NCBI GenBank assembly: GCA_008638375.1
Contig: CM018031.1
Span: 14,810,062-14,874,061 of the forward strand
DNA length: 64,000 nt
Direction of reading: 5' to 3'
Origin: Nyssa sinensis
Lineage: Eukaryota > Streptophyta > Magnoliopsida > Cornales > Nyssaceae
Shown here: positions 24,126 to 35,726 of the stretch, piece by piece
How the letters are laid out: each line of letters starts with the position of its first letter
How positions within the stretch are numbered: position 1 is the stretch's first letter
Made by a program: the position numbers and the translations under genes
Notes under the pieces: model-generated
Told to the model about the DNA's origin: nothing
What the model saw: only the letters and a program-made list of their open reading frames with translations
Database searches by the model: none

Positions 24126-25221
24126 CTACTTAAGACAATAATAGAAAATAGTTATAGGAAATAACATGTGCAATTGTTTTAGACATAACCAAAACCGAAC
24201 AGACATAATTTCACCAAACAGAACCATCAACCACACGTAAGCAACAACCAACGTCTTTAGAGATTCGTCACCCATTTCAACGTCCTTTCTAGGGGGCACA
24301 CGAATAAACATCATTCGCCAAGTAGCCTTGATAAACTTCTTACATGCCTTCATGTACTGAGCATCATAAATACCGTCAAGGCAACTTAGAACTTCAATGC
24401 ATGCCTTTACAGAGTATGGATCAGATGTCTTACTACGAGTGTCAAGACGTCCTTCCCCTTCAATCTTTTTGGTTCGAGCAATGGAAAATGAAGTCCATGC
24501 TTCAAAAGCTTTCTCCATGCTACTACTCTTACTTTCTTTCCTAGGTCTTGAAGAAGAAGAGCCATCCGTGTTCCGCTTCCTACTACTCGAGGTGGGCTGC
24601 TCAGGGGAATCTACCAACACAGTTTCAGCATTGACATGGACACCTGCTCCCATGAATGCATCTTCTATTTTCCTCTCTTCATCAGAGGTCGGACGTTGTT
24701 GCCTACAAGACCTAGCAAGTGCACCCGTCGCAGTTGTGGTATTAAAAATAATACCCAGCAGGCTGTAGAATTCACATCCCTTGCGCCGAAATTGCTGTGC
24801 TTGTGGATGTGCCTACAAAGGTTTTATAAAAACAATATGTAAGGAAACTATTCTTATGGGTTGTGAAACAATAAAGTAGGTGTGAGTAAAATACCCTAAG
24901 ATGTCTCTGCCAAACATCCTCACTTGCAGTCACTGTGTTGGTGTCAGGATCCCAACCGAACCCCGACTCACCCAATAGGATGGAAAACTCCTTGTGCTTC
25001 AGACGTAGTCGGTTATACTTTGATTTCAGTTTCGGGACCGTGTATTTTTTGCCCAATTTTTCATAAAATTGGTCATCAAATCTTTGAAAAATACTCTTCG
25101 GGAATGTGTTTGAAACCAAAGCAGATCGGTTGACTTGTTCAACCATTAAAGTAATAAAGGCCTCTTCTGCCACAGGTGGCTAGTGGACAGAGTCTTCCAC
25201 ATCGTCAATTGGTTTAGCCAT
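24126..25221 (-). pseudogene. Harbinger ORF1 (Myb/SANT-like), right arm
   Basis: Inverted copy of the left ORF1: exon 1 25221-24895, intron 24894-24813, exon 2 24812-24126. It keeps the 24 bases deleted in the left arm (reading GEIMSVRF near 24200) and lacks the two-base insertion near the start. From ATG 25221 the reading frame meets TAG after 13 codons and then continues in the same frame as VAEEAFITLMVEQVN, so a single stop separates the start from the rest. It is the better preserved ORF1, 5'-truncated by that stop, and points toward the left ORF1. Confidence 0.75.
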
Positions 25222-26400
25222 CTAATTAAAAAATGGCCATTAAACTACTACTGCCCCTATTATAAATATCTAGTGTAAAGTTGACATAAACCGATATTTA
25301 TAACATATTAAGGATTATGAGCATATCCACTGCATGTGAGGAGAGAAGAGTAGAAAACCAAAGCCATAGGCCCATAACAATTATCAAGTTTGGCAATAGT
25401 GAGGGTGCATAAGCAACCACGACATGTAAACCATATTCCTGGTAAAAACACCATATATCTGACAGTAACACAACCAGAATGTGCATGAGGGTTGTCCCTT
25501 CAAATCACAAAGCTTACAGGTTTCATATGTTATCATAGGAGAATTGACTGTTTAAATCCGCAATCAAAGCACAATCCGGGGAACCCACCCACTAAGACTG
25601 ATTAGTGTTTGTTAATAGTTCTTGTTAGTTAATTGAAAACCTGGATATAGCACCTCTATAACAGTATTAGACTTCAGAGCATCCAAATTGTCATAGAAAC
25701 AATTTAACTTATTTTTTGAGGAGTCACAGGAACAATTTTGTCCTAAGTGCTATATCCTGGCCAGAAAATTACCTTTAAATGGTAAATATGCCATATCCAC
25801 AAGCCGTGGGGGGCCTAATGAATGCGATGGAAAGCACTACAGCAAAGATCTGCTGTGTGGTGAAGTTGATGAGTAGATTACAAGGTGCAACAGACTAAAT
25901 TTGCTATAGTTTACATGAATTAAAATTTAGAGGATTTACATGACATAAAATTTTGAGGATCCTCAAATATTGAATTTGTTAGAAGAATGAACATAAACTT
26001 AAAAGTGGTTAGATTTTCCCATTTGGAGGTGCAGCTGTTTCATAAATGGATAAGAAATAGACACAGGAATAGCAACTAAAGTATTTACTCCATTAAACAA
26101 GAAGGGGAAAAAAAAAAGAAGAAAAATGGCAACGTGAGTTGATTCACTCTAATCTTGGGGACTAACATATAACTCGGGACAACTTTTTTTTGGTAGGTAA
26201 CCTTTCAATATTGTTACCAAAAAGATTGGATATATAGCGAAGCTTAACACAAACCTACAACCGCAGGCAACAAATAATCAACTTCCAATTTGAGGTAGGC
26301 CACCTAGCCTACAAAAAAATATACAAAAAGAACAAGAGAGAGAAATCCCAAATGCAATAATCTTATTGCTGATTCAAACAACAAATGAAGCTGGTTTCTC

Positions 26401-26404
<4 letters not shown>

Positions 26405-26438
<34 letters not shown>
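26405..26438. repeat. (ATT)n microsatellite, expanded in the right arm
   Basis: About 11 ATT units. The matching position in the left arm (about 18814-18830) has about half as many AAT units, so the tract changed length after the arms separated. Confidence 0.85.
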
Positions 26439-26439
<1 letters not shown>

Positions 26440-27699
26440 GTGATAAGTAGTTACTCATAAGCATTAATCTTAACTCGTGTTTTTTTGCAAAAAAAATAAT
26501 TTGTTATTTAGTGGCTAATCCAACAATTGCTAATAATAAGCACACCACTTCATATTGATTACAAATTAATTTAGAAAAAGTAATCAAACATTTCTGAGTT
26601 TCAAACAATAGTAATGAATCTACTACATACAAATCCTGTAAATTTGTCAACTGTCTATGATACCATGGAAGTCAAGAAAAATCAGAACAATTGGGTATTA
26701 AACCAAAAAATTATACTTAAACCAAACAATGGCTAGATATTTAACAAATCACAGGAATTTGAATAGTTCTAGATTTGTGATGTGTCAAATCCCATAATTT
26801 AGATTCCTGTGACAAGAACACACCATTTTTGACAAAGAATCTTCTTGCCAGACTGCCCATGGGCGCAAGGCTTAGTGCCAAACCACATAAAATTTATTGG
26901 CTGTTGTTGGTATTGATTCCTGTACTTTGCTTGTACAATTTTTGCCTTAGTTATTTGCTTTTGTTCCTTAACTCAAATTACTAATTATGAAATTGTATTA
27001 TTCAGCAAACAAAAGTTTGTTTTAGAACAAACAGGAGATAGTACTGAATTTATTATCATCTACGACAATGACAAACTCTATATTTATGCTGATCGAATAT
27101 AAATATGAAAGAAAACGAAAATTGCACTACCATTTTATGATAAGTTGGCATGTGCATCCAAATGCCTAAACACAAGGACTTATGCAATCGACAGCACCTT
27201 GACAAGGCTTCTAAAACACAGTAATAGAGAAATTTGTTGACAGATTATTCATATTTTTTGCAACCAATTCATGAGGACTACTTAACATCATTTAAACCAT
27301 AAGCATCAGTAACCCCAATGTCACTTGTGGAGCCAACAACCCACTAAGATTAACGTAACTACAACTAAATCCCCGAGCGGCAGTCAAACGGAGGTGTGAA
27401 TGTGAGATTAGTAGCAATATTTCAGTGACGCAGGGGCAGGTTTTGGTTGCGCATAGTGAACAGTTTAAACAATTATTCTGGGTCCAGTTCAGCCTATGGT
27501 ATGCGTCAACAACGATGATGGGTTTTTTGCATATAGAATCCAAAGATTGTTAAATAAAATGTGAAAACAGATGAAATCTAGTTGTAAATTTGTCACAACA
27601 ATTTACAAAAATTATATACAGTAAAACCGAGTGATTCTGTCATTTGCACAAAATTATCTCAGAAAATTTGACTAAAAAAATCACTACAGCACCAAAATA

Positions 27700-27865
27700 G
27701 TTCACTTTCATAGTAAAAAGGTTTTGTGATTTTTGTTACCTTCTTGAAGGGGGACGGCGGAACTGGAACACTATTTTCGTCAGTGTGGCTATGTGACGAT
27801 GCGTCTTCCTCTTCTTGTTCCTTCCTCTTCCGGCCTTTGCTAATCATGCGATGCGTTGAAGGCAT
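27700..27865 (-). CDS. Leader exon of unknown small ORF, right arm (open)
   Basis: Right-arm counterpart of the exon at 17406. It is open for about 42 codons, basic then acidic and Ser/Pro-rich: MPSTHRMISKGRKRK, a run of glutamates, then SHSHTDENSVPVPPSPFKK, followed by a GT donor. The basic cluster could act as a nuclear localisation signal (inference). The acceptor in front of the second exon, AG in the left arm, is damaged here (GCGCAACC instead of GCAGCAACC). Function unknown; a host-derived or transposon leader exon are both possible. Confidence 0.35.
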
Positions 27866-28500
27866 GGAGTGAGCACCACAAGTTATTGTGGAGCTATAAA
27901 TTTAATTGTTGATGAACAACCGATTGATAGATGGATTGGCTCTTGTCTTTCACTCTATATGAAGATATTTTGCAGTAGCAGAGATCCGCTCTGATGAGGG
28001 TGCAGATCTGGTTCGAACCTAGATATCCAGTTCAAGATTTGTTACAGCTAGGGTTTGAAAAGTTGCAGGAAATATTGGCATAAGGACATGTCATTGGGTT
28101 GAGAGAGAGGGAAGAGAGAGCGAGACAGAGAAAAAATGGATCAGAGTGTTGAAATCTGATTGAGTGGATGAGGGTTTGGTTCTTCTTGTTGTAGAGAATT
28201 TTTGAGCGCCACACCCATGGCTCCACACTGGGTTTCCTGCTGTCCGTATGGCTGCAAAAGAAGTTCTCACAGCCATAATGAATGGCTAGGGTGTAGAAGA
28301 CATAGGGTGAAAAGAAGGGGTCTTGGGGTGTGTGTGTGTGGAAGATATGGGTAGATATGAAAAGAAAATGAAAAGTGTATTGCAGCAAAAATTCTGACAG
28401 CTTTTAAGATAAATTTAAAATTTTGTTAACTAAACAAACGCAATTTCAAATAGTGAAAAGGGAAAATCTTATTTTTAGTTGATAACCAAATGCAGCCTAA

Positions 28501-28622
28501 ATTCTGATTAGCATAACTAAATACATTTTCACAGTTTTCAAAAAATTAATTACAAAATTTTGAAACACGTTTCAAAAATATTTTTCAAAAAATCATATCT
28601 GAATCATTATCCAAACGCAACC
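28501..28622. repeat. Extra 3'-end-like segment outside the right arm
   Basis: 122 bases with no match in the left arm. It begins after TAA at 28498-28500 and ends TTATCCAAACGCAACC. Its A/T-rich TTTTCAAAA-type motifs resemble the subterminal region before 23221. It could be the 3' end of another Harbinger copy or a small MITE abutting the arm (inference). Confidence 0.5.
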
Positions 28623-28856
28623 GAAATATTTGATTAACTTAGTTTCTTTCTTCCTCTAGCATATACATACACATAAATCAAGAGGTATCAGAATCTCAGG
28701 TAAATCATCACTTTTGAATCCTTTCTTTTCCGCCCCCTAATGTGTTATTTGAACCTACAGCAGCCCAACCTTCTGACATGGATATATAGTTGATCCTAGC
28801 AAGAGGCACAAAAGCAAGGGCTTCACAATCCCTAATAGATGTTCTATATTAAACCA

Positions 28857-28966
28857 ATGGGCTCTAGCTTGGTTGGCATCTCTTCCACCTCACCATATGA
28901 GATTAAGGGGTCAAGTCCCCTTGGGGGCAAAGTGTGTGTGATTTACCTATCAAAAAAAGAAGAAGA
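28857..28966 (+). mobile_element. tRNA-derived SINE
   Basis: Box A (TAGCTTGGTTGGCAT) and box B (GGGGTCAAGTCCCC) resemble a tRNA gene without a proper acceptor stem. They are followed by GGGGGCAAAGTGTGTGTG and the tail CTATCAAAAAAAGAAGAAG. Same family as the partial copy at 5690-5786. Confidence 0.7.
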
Positions 28967-30938
28967 TATTCTATTTTAAAAATCTTCTACAACACATAAA
29001 CGAAGTAGACCAAGTTGTTGGTGATAGTGAGCTATAGCACACTAGACAGATTGCATCCATGACAATAAGGGATACACTGCAGTAGCGGTAGTGGTGTAAT
29101 GGTATTGGGAGTATCGGGCAATACATACCATTCATATTTTAGCATTTTTCCTCCTATTTCATTCTTTCAAATCAACCAAACGGGGTATAAAGGCGTAGTC
29201 TCAATCTTTGAACAACTACTTCAGTTTTTATACACATAATGAAGAAGCTAAATTTCCCTTCCTCTAAGTCAAATATTTATATACCCTCAATACTGAGCCC
29301 ATTTCTATCTTCCTCGCAAAGAAAAAAGGGGCTTGTGAATAACTAATATTTAATTTAAACTTAAACGACAATTTAACATGTTAATAAACTGGAAGGAAAA
29401 AAAAACCTTTAATCCAATTAGTATTTGGAAGCAATTTTGTTCCATTCCGAAAACATGATTAACTTCAGTTGTTGCTCAAGACAAAAAGAAAGAAAAGCAC
29501 TTCCGCGGGGGTTTGATGATACAAAGCGGCCTTTTAAAAAAAGATACAGAACAGTACCTAAAATTATACGGAATTTAATTGATATCTAAAGTAGTAATCA
29601 AATTTTTTTATATAAAAAAAAAAAAAGAGGAATAAAAAAAAAGGTGGATTGAAGTAAGATTTCAGATCGAAAAATGATTTGCGGCCAGTGGCAAACCTAA
29701 CTGTGGATGAATTCTGCAATATCCGTCGGAAGTAGCGGGACCGAAGCTGTCGCCCACTGGACTCGCTGTTGGAGTAGTATGAAAAAGAGGCTCGAACAAC
29801 AAAAATAACAAGTTGGAGGTTGGAATCGAACTGTGATCTCACAGGCTCTCTGATGGAGATGATTGAGAAAACCGAGACTCTCGGACTCCGACTCCGACGA
29901 TCGTGTAGTTAATCATTGCAATCTTTATTTTGGATAATTTGTACTTTGGTCGAAGGGCTTTAGATGATATTACACATAATTTTTCACCTCACTCTCGCAT
30001 TTTTTTTAAATTTTCTTTTACCATGGAGTTTTATCATTATTTAAAAAACTTTTTTTTTTCTTTAAAAGCATTTTTTAAAAAGATTAATTTTTATTTAAAG
30101 TATGAAAACTTAAAGAATAGTAGAATAGTAAATTCATGAACATTTAAACTTTATTCAACAATTGGTATAAAAAAATTTAGTTAAAAAACATCTTTTAAAA
30201 AGATATTTAAAACATACATAGATAAAAAAAAAAAAAAAAAAATTGCATAAGTGAAGAAAAAAAAATTTAGAAAAAACCTGGATTAGGGAGATAAATATCT
30301 CATATTACATACTTCTTTCACGTGGATTGAAAAATATATTAATCTTCCTTAACGTTTTTGTTTTGTTGGTTAATCGTTAGTTAAATTAACAAAAATGATT
30401 GGCATCAACATAATTTTTTGAAAAGAGATAAATTTATTCTCATGAAACAACTACATGGATTGTTATTTTATTTTAATTTCACCCATTTATCAATAAATAG
30501 TGATTAGGAAGAGACGATGACATGTGAACCGTGATCAAAGGGAGAGAAACCTTCGTGAACGATCATGAAGAGAACCGAGAATACATTCTAGATCCATCTG
30601 GAAATATTTTTAAGCTTACTCTTTATTTTATTTTTTTGTATTTGTTTTTTCATTCTTAGTTTCTATTTCTCTTTGATTTTTAAAGGGTTTACATGGTCCT
30701 CAATCGATTGCAGCCTAATCATGATATTTGTTTTAAAAATTTGAGATTGCATAGACACGTGCACTTTTAAGCTTATTTGGACTTGGGACACTTGTCTCTC
30801 TTTCTCTCTCATAATTTCAATTAGATTTTCCCATCTATCTCACACACATACATGGAGACATAAAGATTAATATATATGGATATGTGAGGTGAAAATTCAC
30901 AAATAAAAGATACCCTCCTACAAAACTAGAAAAAGTTA
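28967..30938. other. Intergenic; possible orphan promoter or 5' exon at 29.6-29.9 kb
   Basis: Mostly AT-rich with no elements recognised. About 29650-29905 is richer in GC and CpG. On the minus strand it reads like a leader exon with a 92-codon frame (29842-29564) lacking known motifs. No downstream coding exons are recognised before the composite Harbinger element. Confidence 0.35.
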
Positions 30939-31537
30939 TGGGATTCCACTATACCAGTGTGATGCTTGTTAAGGATTCTCCGACGATCACGTTAGAATAA
31001 ATGCTTGAACAAGTTAAGTGAGATAGCAGGAAAGCAAATGTTTGAATGCAAGAAGTTATGTTTGATTGTGTATCTCGTTAAGGTGAGGTTTGGGGTTTAT
31101 ATAGTCATCGTTTAACTTGGGGAGACTTGGATATCGGTATCCTTGATAAGGATGTATCCTTGATTTCCAAAGGTTCTCCCATCATGAGGGGGTATAATGC
31201 CACATATGGTACCTATAATGGGGTTATATCCTTGATTATCCTAGGATTGTGATTCCTTCCTATTTTGGGATATTCGAATATAGTCTGACTTGGTCACTCT
31301 AATCGAGCTATTGATAGCCTCATGTTGAAGCTATGCCTGGACCGAGGATTAGTCTGAGTCGTACCGAGTTTCATTCGAAGCAAGTTAGTGTGTTGTACTC
31401 TGGACATATTCGGACTGGGCCTAATTGGCTTGGACGTCATATTTTTTAACAGACCATATCAAAGAAGTTGTTTGGTTACTAAGCTCCCTTTTTGTGTACG
31501 TGGCATGATATGGTTCAATAAGCAAATTTATGCCCTT

Positions 31538-31540
<3 letters not shown>
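30939..31540. mobile_element. Probable solo LTR
   Basis: A 602-base segment starts TGGGATTCCACTATACC and ends TTTATGCCCTTACA, giving TG...CA ends. It has a TATA-like TTTATATAG near 31098 typical of plant LTR promoters. No matching internal region or partner LTR is present, and no clear target duplication, so solo status is an inference. Confidence 0.4.

Positions 31541-31570
<30 letters not shown>
31541..31570. repeat. (AT)n microsatellite
   Basis: AT tract directly left of the foldback element at 31572. A second AT tract (about 32058-32074) lies just right of it, as if the element had inserted into one AT repeat. Confidence 0.9.
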
Positions 31571-31571
<1 letters not shown>

Positions 31572-31579
<8 letters not shown>

Positions 31580-32038
31580 TTACACTGACCTTTCCTAAAG
31601 TTCTGAAAATTATATTGACCTTCCCTATTTTACCTGACAAAGTACAAATACCCCTTTCCAGGCAATTTTACGTTCAAAATGACAAAATTATCCCTTTTAT
31701 GTTTTTTTTATTTTTATATTTTCTCATTTTAGACAATTTTTTCATTTTCAACTAAAATATTGATTTAAACCATTTATTTTTATACAAAATAAAAATAAGT
31801 TATTTACCTTAAATTTTTTTAAAAAATCTTTAAAAGAAGTAAGAAAAAATTGGTCAAAATTGAAAAAAGCAAAAAAAAAAAATTAAGGGGCACTTTTGTC
31901 ATTTTGAAAAAAAAATTGATTGAAAAGGGTATTTGTAATTTTTCAGGTAAAATATGGGGAGTCAGTATAATTTCAAAAATTTTAAGGGAGATCAATATAA
32001 TTGTCAGAAACTTCATGAAAGGTCAATGTAATTTATCT
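31572..32038. mobile_element. Foldback MITE in an AT repeat
   Basis: Long imperfect inverted repeats: the left arm begins TAAATTACACTGACCTTTCC, and the right arm, reverse-complemented, begins TAAATTACATTGACCTTTC. The pairing continues about 150 bases per side (ATTTTACCTGA..ACAAATACCC and TTCAAAATGACAAAA blocks). No coding capacity; superfamily not assigned. Confidence 0.8.
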
Positions 32039-32079
32039 TATATGTGTATGCGTGTACATATATATATATATATAGGTAA

Positions 32080-35000
32080 AAAAAGGTAATTAACTAAGAA
32101 ATGTCAAAACCTATCAAATAGAGCAATCCATTCAAAGCACAAGTTTCAAAGCCAAAATCTAATCTAATAAAACTTACTCAAGATCATCGAAGCAAATGAT
32201 CGAATACATTCAAAGCCCAAAGAATCAAATCAAGTAAAAAAAAGACATTATTTTTTGTTATTATGGGTTTTTGAGTGAATTAAGTTTAGATTGATCATAA
32301 GCGTGAGCTTTAACTATTTAAGTGATTAACAATAACTAATCACAATTTGATTTTTTAAAATATTACATTGATACATTTTAAGTTTTGAAAAATCAAGTTA
32401 TTTTAAAAAAGAGATATTGGTGAAAATAGGCAAACAAGCTTTAACTTTCAAAATTAGTTGATTAGTTATAAGAACCAGTTGACTAATTTTCAAGCTTAAT
32501 TTTCACACTATATAAACCAATCGACCATATTTTTTTATCCAATTGATTAACTGATTATTTTGTACACAAAATAAACCTACTGTCTAAAGACTCTAAACTA
32601 GTTAACCACTTTGCTAAACTAGTCGAGTGATTCTTAAAAGAAAAATTATGTACTAAAAAAATTAGTCGACTAATTAAACAAGATAAATCTTAACCCATTG
32701 GATAAATTAGTTGAGTTGCTTAGTCAACTAGATCTTAATCCAATCGATTGAATCTGTCAATTTGTCAATTGAAATTTCAAAGTTTGAATATATCAAAAAG
32801 AGAGGAATGACTATATTTTGAATCTAAAGCCTATAAATAGAGGTTCATTACAACATTTGTTGCTAAGAAATTATATGTTTTAACTTCTACATCTCTCATC
32901 TTTTAGATCTCATTTATTGCAAAACCTAAATTTGAGAGTTCTACTCATCTTAAATACTTAGAGCTTACACTTGATTAATCTTTAGTGAGTGCGCATTCAT
33001 TGCACCAATCAACTTTGAAGAGAGTATTTATTGATATCAACTTTGTATCTTTTCATTGCGGTGAAATTTATGGATAGGTGCTACTCATGTAAGACAAAAT
33101 GAAATATTTTGCTAAAAAAAGAATTAGGAGCTTTTGTTGTAAATGTTTGACCTCCACTTACAAAGGAGATCAAGATGGTGAAAAAACTTAAGTAATGGAG
33201 CTTAAGTCGATGATGTAGGAAGTTTTTCGAACCTTATAAAAACTTGTTGTGTTTGTTCTCTCTCTTCCTATATTGTGCTTATCTTGCATTCATTTTTAAA
33301 GTTTTTAATATTTTCAAAATACCCTAGTCACCTCTCTAGGGTATATATCTGGGCAACAAGTGGTATCAAAGCTCTATCTCTTGATAAATGAGCTAACACT
33401 CTTAAGAGTAAAAGATATGATAAATATTGTAGGAATTGTCTTTATCGAATAGGCAATCAACCAATAGACCTATATTATTTAGTGCCCAAAATTATACATA
33501 TTGAAAGGATAGATTGAAGATCTATCTTCAAGCCTTAAATTATGAAATATAGAAGGTCATTGTAAATGGACCTCACATCCCAATGAAAGTTGAAAGTTTC
33601 TCTAACGCCACTAAGGTAGCTAAGGAAGAGCGTGAATGAGATGGAAACGACTTTAAACTAATTCAAATAAATATTAAGGCCATGAGTAAATTATATCGTG
33701 CCTTAGACACAAATGACTTTAATAGAATTTCTGCTTGTGAATCTGTAAAAGAGATATGGGACAAACTTAAGGTTACCTATTAAGGTACCAATCAAGTCAA
33801 ATAATCTAAAATTAGCATGTTACTTCATAGTTATGAACTATTTAAAATGGATGCTAGTGAATCCATTTTAAAAATGTTTACTCATTTTACAAATATTATA
33901 AATTTCTTGAAAGCTCTTGGCAAAAGTTATACTAATGTTGAGATGGTAAGAAAAATTCTTAAATCTCTACTAAGAAATTAGGAAGCAAGGTAATGACTAT
34001 CTAAGAAGAAAATGATCTCAACAAGTTAAGCTTAGATGAGCTATTCAAATCACTCATGACTCATGAGCTAACCATATGGAGTCATGAAGAAGATAGCAAG
34101 CCAGAGAAAAACTTTGCCCTCAAATTTTCTTCTAATGAAAATGGAGAAGAAGAAGATCAAGAAAGTGATGAAGATGTTGCCTTAATCAAAAGAAAGTTCA
34201 AAAGCTACTTAAGAAGGAAGCAACTTAATAGAAAACAACAAAAAGGGGAATCAAGTAAGAAAGAACTTCCAACTTGCTATGAATGCCATAAGCAGAGACA
34301 TATAAAGATGGAATGTCATCAACTAAAAAGAAAAGGAAGGAAAAGCAAGAAGAGGACAATGAAAGCCAGTTGTGATGATTCGGAGGAAAAATCAAGTAAC
34401 CAAGAAGTAGCCAATTTTTGCCTCATCTCCTTCTTATGAAGAATTGTAAGATGCTTTTTAACACTTACATGATGAGCTCAAGAAAATCCTTTTAAAAAAC
34501 AAGAATCTTGAAAAGAAATTCTCTTAACTTTCTAACGATTTACTAATTTCAAATAATCAAAAGGAGATTTTAAAGAAAGAGAAAGACCCTTTAGATTTGA
34601 AAAATAAAGAATTTGAAGAGGAAAATAACTATCTTAAAAAGAAGGCGCATGATCTAAATTACCCTATAAAGAAAATCACCAAAAGAAGTGAAATTCTAAA
34701 TAAGATCATCTCTCAATAAAGATGTGTATTTGATAAGGCTAGTTTGGGATATAATGTTCTCACCTTGACAAAAATCTTATCAAAACTTCTTTGTTAAGGT
34801 CTCTAACTCTAATGGAATTACTCATGTTCGATCTTTTAAGTAAATCTAAAAAATGCATGAAAGATAAAGGAAAAATGATTTAGGTTCCAAGAGAAACATT
34901 TTTACCAAAAACTAACCTAAAAGGACCCAAGAAAACTGGGGTACCAAAATGAGTTACTTGAGTTATCTTTGTAGGTTTGTTTAAAGTCTTCTTCAAGTTA

Positions 35001-35726
35001 AGACAAATGATTCATTGATAATGGATTCTCAAGACATATGACCGGAGATAAGACTAAATTCACATTACTCACTTCAAAAAATAGTGAATCTGTGAGGTTT
35101 GGAGATAAATCAAAAGGTAAAATCATAAGCATTGGAAGTATAAGTAAAAGTTCTTCCATATCTATTAAAAATGTGCATTTAGTCGATGGTTTGAAACATA
35201 ACTTCCTTAGTATTAACTATTTATATGTTTAAGCATATGTTGTTATATTTGAAGCTAATAAATACCTAATTAAATATGCATACAATAATGAAAATATCTT
35301 ATTTGTTACATATAGAGATAGTAACATTTATTGCATTGACTTTGATGACATTGCTTCACAAAATGTTAAATGTTTTGCTGCCATAAATAAAAATAGTTGG
35401 CTATGACATAGAAGATTAGGAAATGCAAGTATTGACTTCATTTTAAACTTGTTTATACATGAGCTAGTTAGAGGATTACCTAAAATCAAATTCGTAAAAA
35501 TGGTGTTTGTGGTGCGTGCCAACTAGGGAAACAAGTTAAATCCTCCTTCAAGAAGAAAAAGAATATCTCAACAAATAGTCTTTTACAATTCCTACACTTA
35601 AATTTGTTTAGACCAATTAGAGTTGCAAGCTTAAGAGGAAAATATTATGTATTTGTGATTGTTGATAACTACTCAATATATACTTGGGTATTGTTTCTCT
35701 CTCACAAAGATAAGGCACATGAAACC
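32080..35726 (+). mobile_element. Truncated Ty1/copia element: LTR, gag, protease, part of integrase
   Basis: The LTR 32080-33358 is 5'-truncated by comparison with the LTR at 35727. The primer-binding site TGGTATCAAAGCTC follows at 33361. Gag (about 33600-34440) has the UBN2-type stretch AMSKLYRALDTNDFNRI and SYELFKMDASESILKMFTHF, then a CX2CX4HX4C zinc knuckle (CYECHKQRHIKMEC, 34275-34316). A protease-like NGFSRHMTGDKTKF follows at about 35016-35055, with Asn in place of Ser in the usual DSG active site. The pre-integrase reads HRRLGNAS, and the integrase start has KYYVFVIVDNYSIYTWV. It ends abruptly at the next LTR (35727), without reverse transcriptase. Several stops and frameshifts; inactive. 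Confidence 0.85.

Larger units (their letters stand above)
16789..28622. mobile_element. Composite PIF/Harbinger element, large inverted duplication
   Basis: Left arm 16789-21965 is repeated in reverse complement at 23251-28497, with high identity by eye, small indels and substitutions. The 5' element ends point outward: GGTTATGTTTGGTTATCAAC on the left and GGCTGCATTTGGTTATCAAC inward from 28497. The spacer 21966-23250 holds the rest of the transposase and a 3' subterminal region ending ATCCAAACGCAT near 23215. Beyond 28497 comes TAA, a canonical Harbinger target site, then 122 bases ending TTATCCAAACGCAACC at 28622, which resembles an inverted copy of the left terminus. GAA flanks both outermost ends (16786-16788 and 28623-28625). 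The left copy alone, 16789 to about 23221, is a near full-length 6.4-kb element. No exact precedent is claimed. Confidence 0.85.

Noticed and set aside
29564..29842. 92-codon minus frame as a protein-coding gene
   Set aside because: No motif, poly-Lys/Phe run at its end from an A/T tract, and no downstream exons; more like a leader or promoter region.
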